NCBI GenBank assembly: GCA_017643305.1
Contig: JAEPNQ010000006.1
Span: forward strand, 23,291 to 87,290
Source: Marinibacterium sp.
GTDB lineage: Bacteria; Pseudomonadota; Alphaproteobacteria; Rhodobacterales; Rhodobacteraceae
Length of the DNA: 64,000 nt
Direction: 5' to 3'
Made by a program: the position numbers and the translations under genes. The notes under the pieces are model-generated. The model ran no database searches, was not told the origin of the DNA, and saw nothing but the letters and a program-made list of their open reading frames with translations. Positions 57,142-64,000 of this stretch are shown here, one piece after another. The stretch's first letter is position 1, and the number at the start of each line of letters is the position of its first letter.

Positions 57142-57744
57142 TCAGGCCAAACGCACCTGCGTGCCGACTTGGACCAGTTCAAACAGCTCTTCGACATGTT
57201 GGTTGTAGAGGCCGATGCAGCCAGAGGAGCTCTGCCGCCCGATCTTTCGTGTGTCATGGGTGCCGTGCACCAGGTATGCGGGCCAGGTCAGGTACATCGC
57301 CCGGGTGCCTAGCGGGTTGCCTGGCGCGCCACCTTCGATCCGCTGGGGCAGGGAAGGGTCTCGTTCCCGCATACTGGCAGTCGGGGTCCAACTGGGGTTG
57401 CGGGCCTTGCGAACAACTTTGGTGTAGCCGCGCTTGGTGAGTTCCTCGCTCATCGGCACGGAGGAGGGATAGTGCCTGTAGGTCACATCATCCGGACCCC
57501 AGTAATGCACTGCGCGGCTGGTGATGTCGGCCAGGAGACATCCGATGCCGAGCGTTTCGAAATGCTCGGACCAGTGCTGCTTGCGCCAGCTGGAGATATT
57601 GCGCCGTACCGGAACCTGATCGCGGATCTGCGGTTCGTCCGTCGGAAACGCATCGGTGGACTCGGCGCGCAGGATGGTCGGGGCAAACAACGTGGCGGTC
57701 GCTCCGAAAAGGGCCGCGCGCCGGTTCAGCGGATTGGAAGGCAC
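57142..57744 (-). CDS. L,D-transpeptidase (YkuD) with twin-arginine leader
   Basis: 200 aa. The leader has NRRAALFGA (Arg8-Arg9) and a hydrophobic stretch ending ILRAES, a likely Tat signal. The YkuD domain (about 65-198) keeps the catalytic motif HGT (from His160) and SSGCIGL with Cys176. It would cross-link murein or attach lipoproteins to it in the periplasm. The start is GTG at 57744 after GGAGAAA. Convergent with the oxidoreductase on the left; the right neighbour is a decayed membrane gene. Confidence 0.88.
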   Translation of the reverse strand: MPSNPLNRRAALFGATATLFAPTILRAESTDAFPTDEPQIRDQVPVRRNISSWRKQHWSEHFETLGIGCLLADITSRAVHYWGPDDVTYRHYPSSVPMSEELTKRGYTKVVRKARNPSWTPTASMRERDPSLPQRIEGGAPGNPLGTRAMYLTWPAYLVHGTHDTRKIGRQSSSGCIGLYNQHVEELFELVQVGTQVRLA

Positions 57745-57858
57745 GGTGGATTTCTCCGAATGGCTGCTTTGATTGAGCGCCAGATAACGTGTCCAATAAT
57801 GCTTCGCCAGTGGGGGCCGGTGAACTCTGCGTGAGCTCGGCGGTGATCCGCACGGGCC

Positions 57859-58857
57859 TTACCCACCGGCGAAGACCGAAAGGATGTTCGACCCCAACTC
57901 GGCAGATAACGGCAAAGGAGTGGGGGCCAGCAGAGCGAAGGCTGCGTAGACGGTGTCTTTCATCGAACTGATCACACTGGTTCCAACAATTGTTGATGGC
58001 TTGCCCATCTCTGACGTCTCCGGCACGACGCCTGCGATTTGAAGCCTCAGCATGGTCGGCAGGTGATAGGACAGGATCACAAGCGAATATGCGCCCCCCG
58101 AAAACAGGATCACAGATTTTACGTGGGCTTCGTAGGCCTCGGCCTGATCGAGGTTATCAATCACGCCGAGTGGACGCTGCATCCACGCCATCATCGCAAG
58201 GATGCCAAAAGACAGAAGCGCCGACGACAGGTAAAGATAAAATCGCGCATGCGCATGGCCTCGGCTGTGTAGACATCGCCGTTTCTCGACAGCGACAGGG
58301 CGGACCCGATCGTACAGGCTGCTACGCCGCAGATAGCGGTGGTGGAGCCCAGAAGTAGCAGTCGGTCATACCTGTCAATCGCAGTCTTGCCGCCGAAGCA
58401 GGGTTCACCATTGCCACAAATTTCCAATGTGGCTTCGAAAAGCGTAGTGCGTGGCTTCGAAAAGAGTAGTGCCCAAATGTGCATAGGTGCGCCCTTCGTC
58501 GTTGTGAAGGAACGAAACCGACACGACGCACAACGCGACAAAGCCCGCGCCGCAGACGATCCGAACACCTTGTGAATAGCGCCAGTCGAAGGTTCTGTCG
58601 TCGATTTTGCGATGCGTCGGGAGGTCTATCCAGAAGCATACCACGGCAACAACCGCGACAAACGCAAACGCAGCCATGGCGGCCATCCATTGCAACTGGA
58701 TGCGCGCCAGTTTGTACTGCGCCAGGTTGGAGTCGACGGCCTCCACCCCGCTCAGATTGCCGTGCGAAAAATGTGTGTACATCAGTTGGGTGCAGATGAA
58801 CACGGCAAAAGCCGCAGCCGGGATAGACGCCGCCGCCCAATGTAGGTGCCGCCACAT
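57859..58857 (-). pseudogene. multi-pass membrane protein with two frameshifts
   Basis: Read from ATG 58857, the minus strand encodes an approximately 330-residue membrane protein. Segments: WAAASIPAAAFAVFICTQLM, MAAMAAFAFVAVVAVVCFWI, VRIVCGAGFVALCVVSVSFL, then after a frame change LLLLGSTTAICGVAACTIGSAL, then in a third frame YLYLSSALLSFGILAMMAWM and a C-terminal domain ending LSVFAGG. The first shift coincides with a 22-bp tandem duplication at 58429-58472. The second is a one-base change near 58240. Removing one repeat copy restores EGRTYAHLGTTLFEATLEIC. The original function is not recognisable. No promoter was seen. Confidence 0.65.
58429..58472. repeat. 22-bp imperfect tandem duplication
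   Basis: Units 58429-58450 and 58451-58472 begin GTGGCTTCGAAAAG and differ at one base (C or A at unit position 15). Because 22 is not a multiple of three, the duplication shifts the frame of the membrane-protein gene. Confidence 0.9.
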
Positions 58858-58870
58858 GGCCGTGCCCCGC

Positions 58871-58904
58871 AAAGAAAAAAGCCCAGGGCATTTACGCCCC
58901 GGGC
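58871..58904 (-). terminator. Rho-independent terminator of mmsA
   Basis: On the minus strand GCCCGGGGC pairs with GCCCTGGGC (one G-T pair) around a 6-base loop and is followed by TTTTTTCTTT. About 30 bases after the mmsA stop. Confidence 0.85.
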
Positions 58905-58935
58905 CGCAGTCTACCATAAAGGGTAGCTTATTTCA

Positions 58936-60435
58936 TCAATCCATCGCCTTGAAGTTGAACTCGCCACCTTCCTTGATGCCGGACGGCCAGCGCGAGGTGA
59001 CCGTTTTGGTGCGCGTGTAGAACTTGAAGCTGTCTGGCCCATGCTGGTTCAGGTCGCCGAACATGGATTTCTTCCAGCCGCCAAACGTGTGGTAGGCCAG
59101 CGGCACTGGGATCGGCACGTTGATGCCCACCATGCCGATGTTGATGCGGTTGGTGAAATCGCGGGCGGTGTCGCCGTCGCGGGTGAAGATCGCGGTGCCG
59201 TTGCCGTATTCGTGATCCATCGCCAGCTTGAGCGCTTCTTCGTAGGAGCCTGCCCGCACGGTCGACAGGACGGGCCCGAAGATTTCGGTCTTGTAGATGT
59301 CCATGTCGGGCGTAACGCGGTCAAACAGGTGCGGGCCGACAAAGAAGCCGTCCTCATAACCCTGCAGCGCGAAATCGCGGTTATCCACGACCAGTTCCGC
59401 GCCCTGGTCAACGCCGGACTGGATCAGGCCGAGGATGCGTTCCTTGGCTTCGCGGGTCACGACAGGGCCCATGTCCACGTCATCGCCGGCAGTGTAGGGG
59501 CCAACTTTGAGCTTTTCGATACGCGGCACCAGCGCTTCGATCAGCGCGTCGGCAGTTTCTTCACCCACCGGCACGGCAACCGAAACGGCCATGCAGCGTT
59601 CGCCAGCGGCGCCAAAGCCTGCGCCTACCAGCGCATCTGCGGCTTGGTCGATGTCAGCGTCGGGCATAACGATCATGTGGTTCTTGGCGCCACCAAAGCA
59701 CTGCGCCCGTTTGCCGTTCGCTGTGGCGCGGGAGTAGATATACTGCGCAATCGGAGTGGAGCCCACAAAGCTGACGCCCTGAATGGTATCATTGTCCAGG
59801 ATCTCGTCCACGGCTTCCTTATCGCCGTTCACCACTTGGAACACGCCTTTGGGCAGACCGGCCTCGACAAACAGTTCGGCCAGCATCAGCGGAACCGACG
59901 GGTCACGCTCGGACGGTTTGAGAACCACCGCGTTGCCGCAGGCGAGCGCTGGGCCCACATGCCACAGCGGCATCATGGCCGGGAAGTTGAACGGCATGAT
60001 CGACCCCACCACGCCCAGCGGCTGGCGCATGGAATACATGTCGATACCAGGACCGGCGCTGTCGGTGTATTCGCCTTTCAGCATTTGCGGCGCGCCGATG
60101 CAGTATTCGATCACTTCCAGACCGCGCTGCAGGTCACCTTTGGCGTCTGGCAAGGTTTTGCCGTGTTCGCGGCTCAGCGCTTCGGCGAGCTTGTCCATGT
60201 CGCGGTGCATCAGGCCGACCATGGCCATCATCACGCGCGCGCGGCGCTGCGGGTTGGTGGCGCCCCATTCTGTCTGGGCCGCAGCCGCGCGCGCGATGGC
60301 GTCTGCGGTTTCGCTGGCGCTGGCCATCGGGCATTTGTACTGCACCTCGCCTGTGGCGGGGTTGTAGACGTCGGCAAAGCGGCCGGATCCGCCTGAAACC
60401 TGCGCGCCGTCAATGAAATGTGTCAGTTCATGCAT
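58936..60435 (-). CDS. mmsA: methylmalonate-semialdehyde dehydrogenase (CoA-acylating)
   Basis: 499-aa aldehyde dehydrogenase. Converts methylmalonate semialdehyde (valine) to propionyl-CoA and CO2 with NAD and CoA. Markers: PFNFPAMMPLW (Asn150), VGSTPIAQYIYSRATANGKR, QCFGGAKNHMIVMPD (an MMSDH hallmark) and the nucleophile Cys281 in GAAGERCMA. GGAGGATA precedes the ATG. Divergent from a LysR gene across about 110 bases with an inverted repeat. It acts after MmsB, but is separated from it by unrelated genes. Confidence 0.95.
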   Translation of the reverse strand: MHELTHFIDGAQVSGGSGRFADVYNPATGEVQYKCPMASASETADAIARAAAAQTEWGATNPQRRARVMMAMVGLMHRDMDKLAEALSREHGKTLPDAKGDLQRGLEVIEYCIGAPQMLKGEYTDSAGPGIDMYSMRQPLGVVGSIMPFNFPAMMPLWHVGPALACGNAVVLKPSERDPSVPLMLAELFVEAGLPKGVFQVVNGDKEAVDEILDNDTIQGVSFVGSTPIAQYIYSRATANGKRAQCFGGAKNHMIVMPDADIDQAADALVGAGFGAAGERCMAVSVAVPVGEETADALIEALVPRIEKLKVGPYTAGDDVDMGPVVTREAKERILGLIQSGVDQGAELVVDNRDFALQGYEDGFFVGPHLFDRVTPDMDIYKTEIFGPVLSTVRAGSYEEALKLAMDHEYGNGTAIFTRDGDTARDFTNRINIGMVGINVPIPVPLAYHTFGGWKKSMFGDLNQHGPDSFKFYTRTKTVTSRWPSGIKEGGEFNFKAMD

Positions 60436-60475
60436 CGGTGAATATCCTCCGAAATTCCTCAGGCGGCATCTTAGG

Positions 60476-60525
60476 CTTGCACAAAAGCGCTGAACAGGTG
60501 CAAGATTTCAAAAAGGCTTTGCAAA
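60476..60525. promoter_or_regulatory. candidate LysR operator between mmsA and its divergent regulator
   Basis: CTTGCAC (60476-60482) and GTGCAAG (60498-60504) form a perfect 7-bp inverted repeat with a 15-base spacer. TTTGCAAA (60518-60525) repeats the TTGCA core. The position, between a divergent LysR gene and its likely target, is the classical one. Binding is inferred. Confidence 0.5.
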
Positions 60526-60548
60526 ATAGCCAGGCGAGGAGGGCGGTA

Positions 60549-61445
60549 GTGGAACCGCATTGGGATGATTTCAAGATTTTCCTGGCCGTCGCACGCGAGG
60601 AAAGCTTGTCAGGGGCGGGTCGCATACTCAAGCTTGATCCGGCCACGGTCGGGCGTCGCATCGCGCGGCTGGAAGAAGCGCTGGAAACCCCATTATTCGT
60701 GAAATCGCCGCAGGGCTATGCGCTGAGCGCGGCAGGGGAACGGTTGCTAGCCCATAGTGAAGAGGTAGAACAGTCTATGCGTGCAGCGACCGAAGCGCTG
60801 TCCGGTCCCGCCGACACGCTAGCCGGACAGATCCGCATCGGCGCCCCCGATGGCTGCGCTAACTATCTGCTGCCGCAGGTCTGTGCAGCAATCTCAACCG
60901 CCAACCCTGATCTGGATATCCAGATTGTGTCTCTGCCGCGGGTTGTGAACCTGAACCGGCGCGAAGCAGACATGGCCATTGCCGTCAGCCCACCTACCAG
61001 CGGGCAGTTGACCGTACAGAAAATCACCGACTACAGGCTGCACCTGGTCGCGTCACGTCGTTATCTGCGCCTTTCGGGCCCGATTGAAACGCGCGCCGAC
61101 CTCGCCGGACACAAGGTGATCGGGTACATCCCTGACATGATTTATGACAGTGAACTGGACTACCTGTCGGATCTGGGCTTGACCCGCGTGGCGCTGGCGT
61201 CCAACTCGGTCTCTGTTCAGATCAAGTTCGCGCTGAGCAGCGCGGGACTTTGTGTAGCGCATGATTTCGCGCTAGCCGAGCATAGTTTTCTGCGCAAAGT
61301 GCTAGCGGACGACATCAGTCTGAAGCGCAGCTTCTACCTGGTGCGCCATCTGGGCGATCAGCGCAGCGAACGGTTGAACCGGTTTGCCGAAAAGCTGACC
61401 GAGGGCATCCAGAAGGAGGTCGTGCGGCTCGAAGAGCAAGCTTGA
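60549..61445 (+). CDS. LysR-family transcriptional regulator
   Basis: 298 aa. An N-terminal winged HTH (about 1-65; DDFKIFLAVAREESLSGAGRIL, then ATVGRRIARLEEALETPLF) is followed by a LysR substrate-binding domain (about 90-285). The frame is open from 60420, but GTG at 60549 follows GAGGAGGG and matches the usual LysR N-terminus. Divergent from mmsA, so it probably controls valine degradation; the effector is unknown. Confidence 0.85.
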   Translation: MEPHWDDFKIFLAVAREESLSGAGRILKLDPATVGRRIARLEEALETPLFVKSPQGYALSAAGERLLAHSEEVEQSMRAATEALSGPADTLAGQIRIGAPDGCANYLLPQVCAAISTANPDLDIQIVSLPRVVNLNRREADMAIAVSPPTSGQLTVQKITDYRLHLVASRRYLRLSGPIETRADLAGHKVIGYIPDMIYDSELDYLSDLGLTRVALASNSVSVQIKFALSSAGLCVAHDFALAEHSFLRKVLADDISLKRSFYLVRHLGDQRSERLNRFAEKLTEGIQKEVVRLEEQA

Positions 61446-61506
61446 CTGGAAAGTATATTGCGACGACGCTCCCCGATGCGCAACAATATTGCGGAGTTTC
61501 CGGAAA

Positions 61507-61941
61507 ATGCTTGTACATCAAAACTTAAAAGGCAAGGCCGCGCAGGGTATCGTAACGGTCGCTTCCTCGATTACCGTAGGCAAAGCCGCCCGTATTCTGT
61601 CCGAAAAACGGATCGGGACAGCGCTGGTGTCTGATGACGGCAAGACGGCGGATGGCATCCTGTCTGAACGCGATATCGTGGTCAATTTAGCCCGGGCTGG
61701 CAGCAATTGTCTGGATGGCAAGGTCGGGGATTACATGACCCGTAAGCTGGTGACCTGTACCATGCAGACCTCAGCATAGGAGCTGTTGCAGAAGATGACC
61801 AAAGGCCGGTTCCGCCATGTTCCGGTGATGGACGGGGACACCGTGATCGGGCTGGTTTCACTGGGCGATGTTGTCAAGGCGCAGCTCAGCGAACTGGAAA
61901 TGGAGAAAGAAGCGCTCGAAGGGATGATCATGGGGCACTGA
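61507..61941 (+). pseudogene. CBS-domain protein interrupted by TAG
   Basis: A two-CBS protein in one frame. CBS1 covers VTVASSITVGKAARILSEKRIGTALV to SERDIVVNLA. CBS2 runs from DYMTRKLVTCT, is broken by TAG at 61777-61779, then continues in frame as ELLQKMTKGRFRHVPVMDGD, VIGLVSLGDVVKAQL and ends GMIMGH, TGA 61939. Without the stop it would be a normal 144-residue CBS-pair protein. Truncation removes most of CBS2, so the nucleotide-binding fold would not form. The start at 61507 follows GGAAA. Confidence 0.7.
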
Positions 61942-62009
61942 CCCGGTTGCAACCTGACCAGATCCATGTTTCATGCCGTATGAAACGACGCTGGACAGGG
62001 GTTATTTTC

Positions 62010-62510
62010 ATGCGGGTTGCGCTGTATCCGGGCACTTTCGACCCAATCACTCTGGGCCATATCGACATTATCCGCCGCGCTTCGGCGCTGGTTGACAAGT
62101 TGGTTATTGGCGTTGCGATCAATCGGGATAAAGGCCCGCTGTTCAATCTCGAAGAACGCGTCGCGATGATCGAAAGCGAATGCGCAAAGCTAAGCGAACA
62201 GACCGGCACCGAAATTGTTGCGCATCCATTTGAAAACCTGCTGATCGACTGCGCCCGTGATGTGGGCGCACAGTTGATCGTACGTGGGCTGCGGGCCGTG
62301 GCGGATTTTGAATACGAATTCCAGATGGTTGGCATGAACCGGGCGCTGGATGACAGCATTGAAACCGTGTTCCTGATGGCCGAAGCCCGTCACCAGGCGA
62401 TCGCGTCCAAGCTGGTCAAGGAAATCGCGCGGCTGGGTGGGGACGTGTCCAAATTCGTGCCCCCGAACGTGATGGCTGCGTTGCAGGAACGGCTGCACCG
62501 ATCGGGCTGA
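62010..62510 (+). CDS. coaD: pantetheine-phosphate adenylyltransferase
   Basis: 166-aa essential enzyme that makes dephospho-CoA from 4'-phosphopantetheine and ATP. The N-terminal YPGTFDPITLGHIDII holds the TxGH motif (14-17). VRGLRAVADFEYEFQM and LVKEIARLGGDVS are conserved. The frame is open to 61947, but MRVALYPG is the normal start (AGGGG upstream). It stands alone after the CBS pseudogene. Confidence 0.95.
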   Translation: MRVALYPGTFDPITLGHIDIIRRASALVDKLVIGVAINRDKGPLFNLEERVAMIESECAKLSEQTGTEIVAHPFENLLIDCARDVGAQLIVRGLRAVADFEYEFQMVGMNRALDDSIETVFLMAEARHQAIASKLVKEIARLGGDVSKFVPPNVMAALQERLHRSG

Positions 62511-63052
62511 TCCGGCCCGGACCTCTCTTGGTAGCAATCGGAGCTGCGCCCTCGGATCCGGAACATCCGCAATTTTCTTGATGGGCGCCAGGTCACTGAC
62601 GGGTCGCCAAGGACAAATCAATCTCACGCCAAACGGGCAGGCTGCGTATTCTGTTTTCTCGTATGTTTGTCATGGATCTGGCAGAGATCAGTCCATGCAG
62701 CCGGGTCCAATACCTCCGCGTCCAAACAGTTTTGCCTTACCCGAGAGGTTTTGGGATGCCATCCGTGGGCTGGTGAAGCAGACTTGGTAAAGCCGATGTT
62801 CCGCTCTGGATGTGTTCCAGAAACTACAATTGGACAAGCCGCTTCGGAGAAACAGCCTGATGCCGCAACATTACTACCATTCCAAAGGACTGCTGAATTG
62901 GTGGATGGCCAATTTCGGTGCGATTTGAATATCTGGGATGTGGCGCTTGGCGTATGCGAGACTCCTGCGCCGACGAGGATGGAGCAACGTCCTTGATGTG
63001 AATAACTGCGCTTTGAAACCCCGGTTTTTCCTATCGCCTGACAGGCATTAAG
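62511..63052. other. gene-free stretch after coaD
   Basis: About 540 bases. A small hairpin CGGAT/ATCCG (62553-62569) followed by AATTTTCTT could end coaD transcription. Short open frames exist (62578-62790, 62667-62996), but neither has recognisable similarity, a convincing start or a coding-like composition. I see no tRNA, repeat or mobile-element remnant. Confidence 0.4.
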
Positions 63053-63196
63053 TCACCGCCAGAACGCGATCCATTCAAGGAATTCAGAGAATTTCTTGCC
63101 GAGGAAAAGCAGGTGTTCTGTTCCATATAGGGCGACGTCGATGATAACCGCCGAAACGATCAGCAGACCCAGCCAGAACGCGATCCTGTCGGTCAT
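63053..63196 (-). CDS. 47-residue single-pass membrane protein
   Basis: MTDRIAFWLGLLIVSAVIID forms one membrane helix, followed by an amphipathic tail, YGTEHLLFLGKKFSEFLEWI. I chose the ATG at 63196; the frame extends to 63280 without similarity. Small proteins of this form sit beside gap in other roseobacters, from memory. It lies 96 bases after the gap stop on the same strand. Function unknown. Confidence 0.6.
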   Translation of the reverse strand: MTDRIAFWLGLLIVSAVIIDVALYGTEHLLFLGKKFSEFLEWIAFWR

Positions 63197-63292
63197 GGGC
63201 GGTCTGTATCCCTGTTTGAACCCGGTCTTAGGCAACGAAAACCGCTCGGACAGAGTGCCCGACTGGGCGGTGCTGTGCAAGAGGCGCGAGGC

Positions 63293-64000
63293 TTAGCCGT
63301 TCAGACGGCCCATGGCGACGGCCACGTCAGCCATGCGGGCGGAGAAGCCCCATTCATTGTCGTACCAGGCAAGAACGCGCACCATGCGCCCGTCAACCAC
63401 GCGGGTCTGGTCGGGCGCGAAGATGGAGCTTTCTTCGGTATGGTTGAAGTCGATGGACACCTTCGGTTCCGGGTCATAAGCCATCACGTGGCCCATGCCG
63501 GTGGCGATTGCTTGGCGCACGACTTCGTTCACATCCTCGGCAGTCACGTCCTTGGATGCCCGGAAAGTCAGGTCCACGCAGCTGACATTGGGCGTTGGCA
63601 CGCGGATGGCTGATCCGTCAAGCTTGCCTTTCAGGTTTGGCAGGACCTCACCCAGCGCCTTCGCCGCACCGGTGGTGGTCGGGATCATCGCCATGGCTGC
63701 GGCGCGCGCGCGATACAGGTCCTTGTGGCGGCGGTCAATGGTTGGCTGGTCACCGGTATAGGAATGGATCGTGGTCATCACGCCATGTTCAATGCCAATG
63801 CCTTCGTCCAGTACCTTGGCCAGCGGGGCCAGGCAGTTGGTGGTGCAGGATCCGTTTGACACCATGGTGTCGCCCGCGGCCAGCATTTCATCATTCACAC
63901 CGAAAACGATGGTCTTCTGCACGTTCTTTGCAGGCGCTGAGATCAGTACCGATTTCGCGCCGCGGCGCAGGTGCACGTCCGCCTTGTGACCATCGTTGAA
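63293..64000 (-). CDS. gap: type I glyceraldehyde-3-phosphate dehydrogenase, C-terminal part (cut by window end)
   Basis: The visible 235 residues include the catalytic [53 protein letters not shown] and the end [20 protein letters not shown]. It differs from the ED-linked gap at 2043 at many positions (for example IDRRHKDLYRARAAAMAMIP against [21 protein letters not shown]), so the two are paralogues rather than a recent duplication. Probably the glycolytic/gluconeogenic copy. Confidence 0.93.
   Translation of the reverse strand, partial: FNDGHKADVHLRRGAKSVLISAPAKNVQKTIVFGVNDEMLAAGDTMVSNGSCTTNCLAPLAKVLDEGIGIEHGVMTTIHSYTGDQPTIDRRHKDLYRARAAAMAMIPTTTGAAKALGEVLPNLKGKLDGSAIRVPTPNVSCVDLTFRASKDVTAEDVNEVVRQAIATGMGHVMAYDPEPKVSIDFNHTEESSIFAPDQTRVVDGRMVRVLAWYDNEWGFSARMADVAVAMGRLNG

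Noticed and set aside
59041..60396. Plus-strand open frame of 451 codons opposite mmsA
   Set aside because: The composition is shadow-like (His/Val/Gly/Arg rich) and the opposite strand is an unmistakable aldehyde dehydrogenase.
62578..62996. Short plus-strand frames after coaD as genes
   Set aside because: No Shine-Dalgarno, no recognisable similarity and low-quality composition. Left as gene-free sequence.
1..64000. tRNA, rRNA, CRISPR arrays, riboswitches and insertion sequences
   Set aside because: I looked for cloverleaf-like arms with TTCGA loops, repeat-spacer arrays, and transposase motifs, and found no supportable candidate in the window.

Overview
This GC-rich 64 kb window looks like chromosome from a marine alphaproteobacterium of the Roseobacter group (Rhodobacterales). 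That assignment rests on protein resemblance and gene order: edd-eda with a linked gap gene, phaZ/phaC-phaP-phaR, pntAB, a DUF3422 protein, a MoxR/Bat operon, aroKB, tatABC and a valine-degradation cluster. It is an inference. No rRNA, tRNA, CRISPR array, intact insertion sequence or prophage was seen.

Layout. 0-3.1 kb: minus-strand gap-edd-eda (Entner-Doudoroff pathway) behind a perfect LacI-type palindrome. 3.2-7.7 kb: polyhydroxybutyrate (PHB) locus, with phaZ divergent from phaC-phaP-phaR and PhaR-like boxes in the control regions. 7.8-11.7 kb: tryptophan to kynurenine catabolism (kynA, kynU) with an SDR and a class IV aminotransferase. 11.8-16.5 kb: an exported metallo-beta-lactamase-fold protein with altered metal ligands, a rhodanese/methyltransferase chimera, and the proton-pumping transhydrogenase pntAB. 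17.4-21.5 kb: a membrane protein and HlyD-type adaptor pair, DUF3422, and a decayed DUF4114-like secreted protein. 21.5-27.5 kb: a complete peptide-type ABC importer. 27.5-32.8 kb: a sulfotransferase-like pseudogene, argE, an SH3 protein, an FAD oxidoreductase and an RTX remnant. 33-39.3 kb: tightly coupled moxR-DUF58-DUF4381-batA-batB-batD. 39.4-49 kb: CorC-type transporter, xerD, aroK-aroB, an orphan FbpC-type ATPase, a WYL regulator and tatABC. 49.6-61.4 kb: a DUF815 ATPase, then valine degradation (mmsB, HIBYL-CoA hydrolase, acyl-CoA dehydrogenase, mmsA and a divergent LysR) split by about 5.3 kb of unrelated genes. 61.5-64 kb: a CBS pseudogene, coaD, a 47-residue membrane protein and a second gap cut by the window end.

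How it fits together: sugar acids pass through Edd/Eda and GAPDH, transhydrogenase balances NADH and NADPH, carbon is stored as PHB, and peptides, tryptophan and valine are imported or degraded. TatABC can export folded proteins, and the L,D-transpeptidase has a twin-arginine leader.

The most unusual feature is the density of broken accessory genes beside intact core genes. Four or five in-frame stops (all TAA or TAG), a 22-bp tandem duplication causing a frameshift, two other frameshifts, a deletion fusion and an RTX fragment occur within 64 kb. I did not find a clear multi-gene system that I could call new. The best leads are the altered-site MBL protein with its chimeric neighbour, and the set of UAR-interrupted genes.
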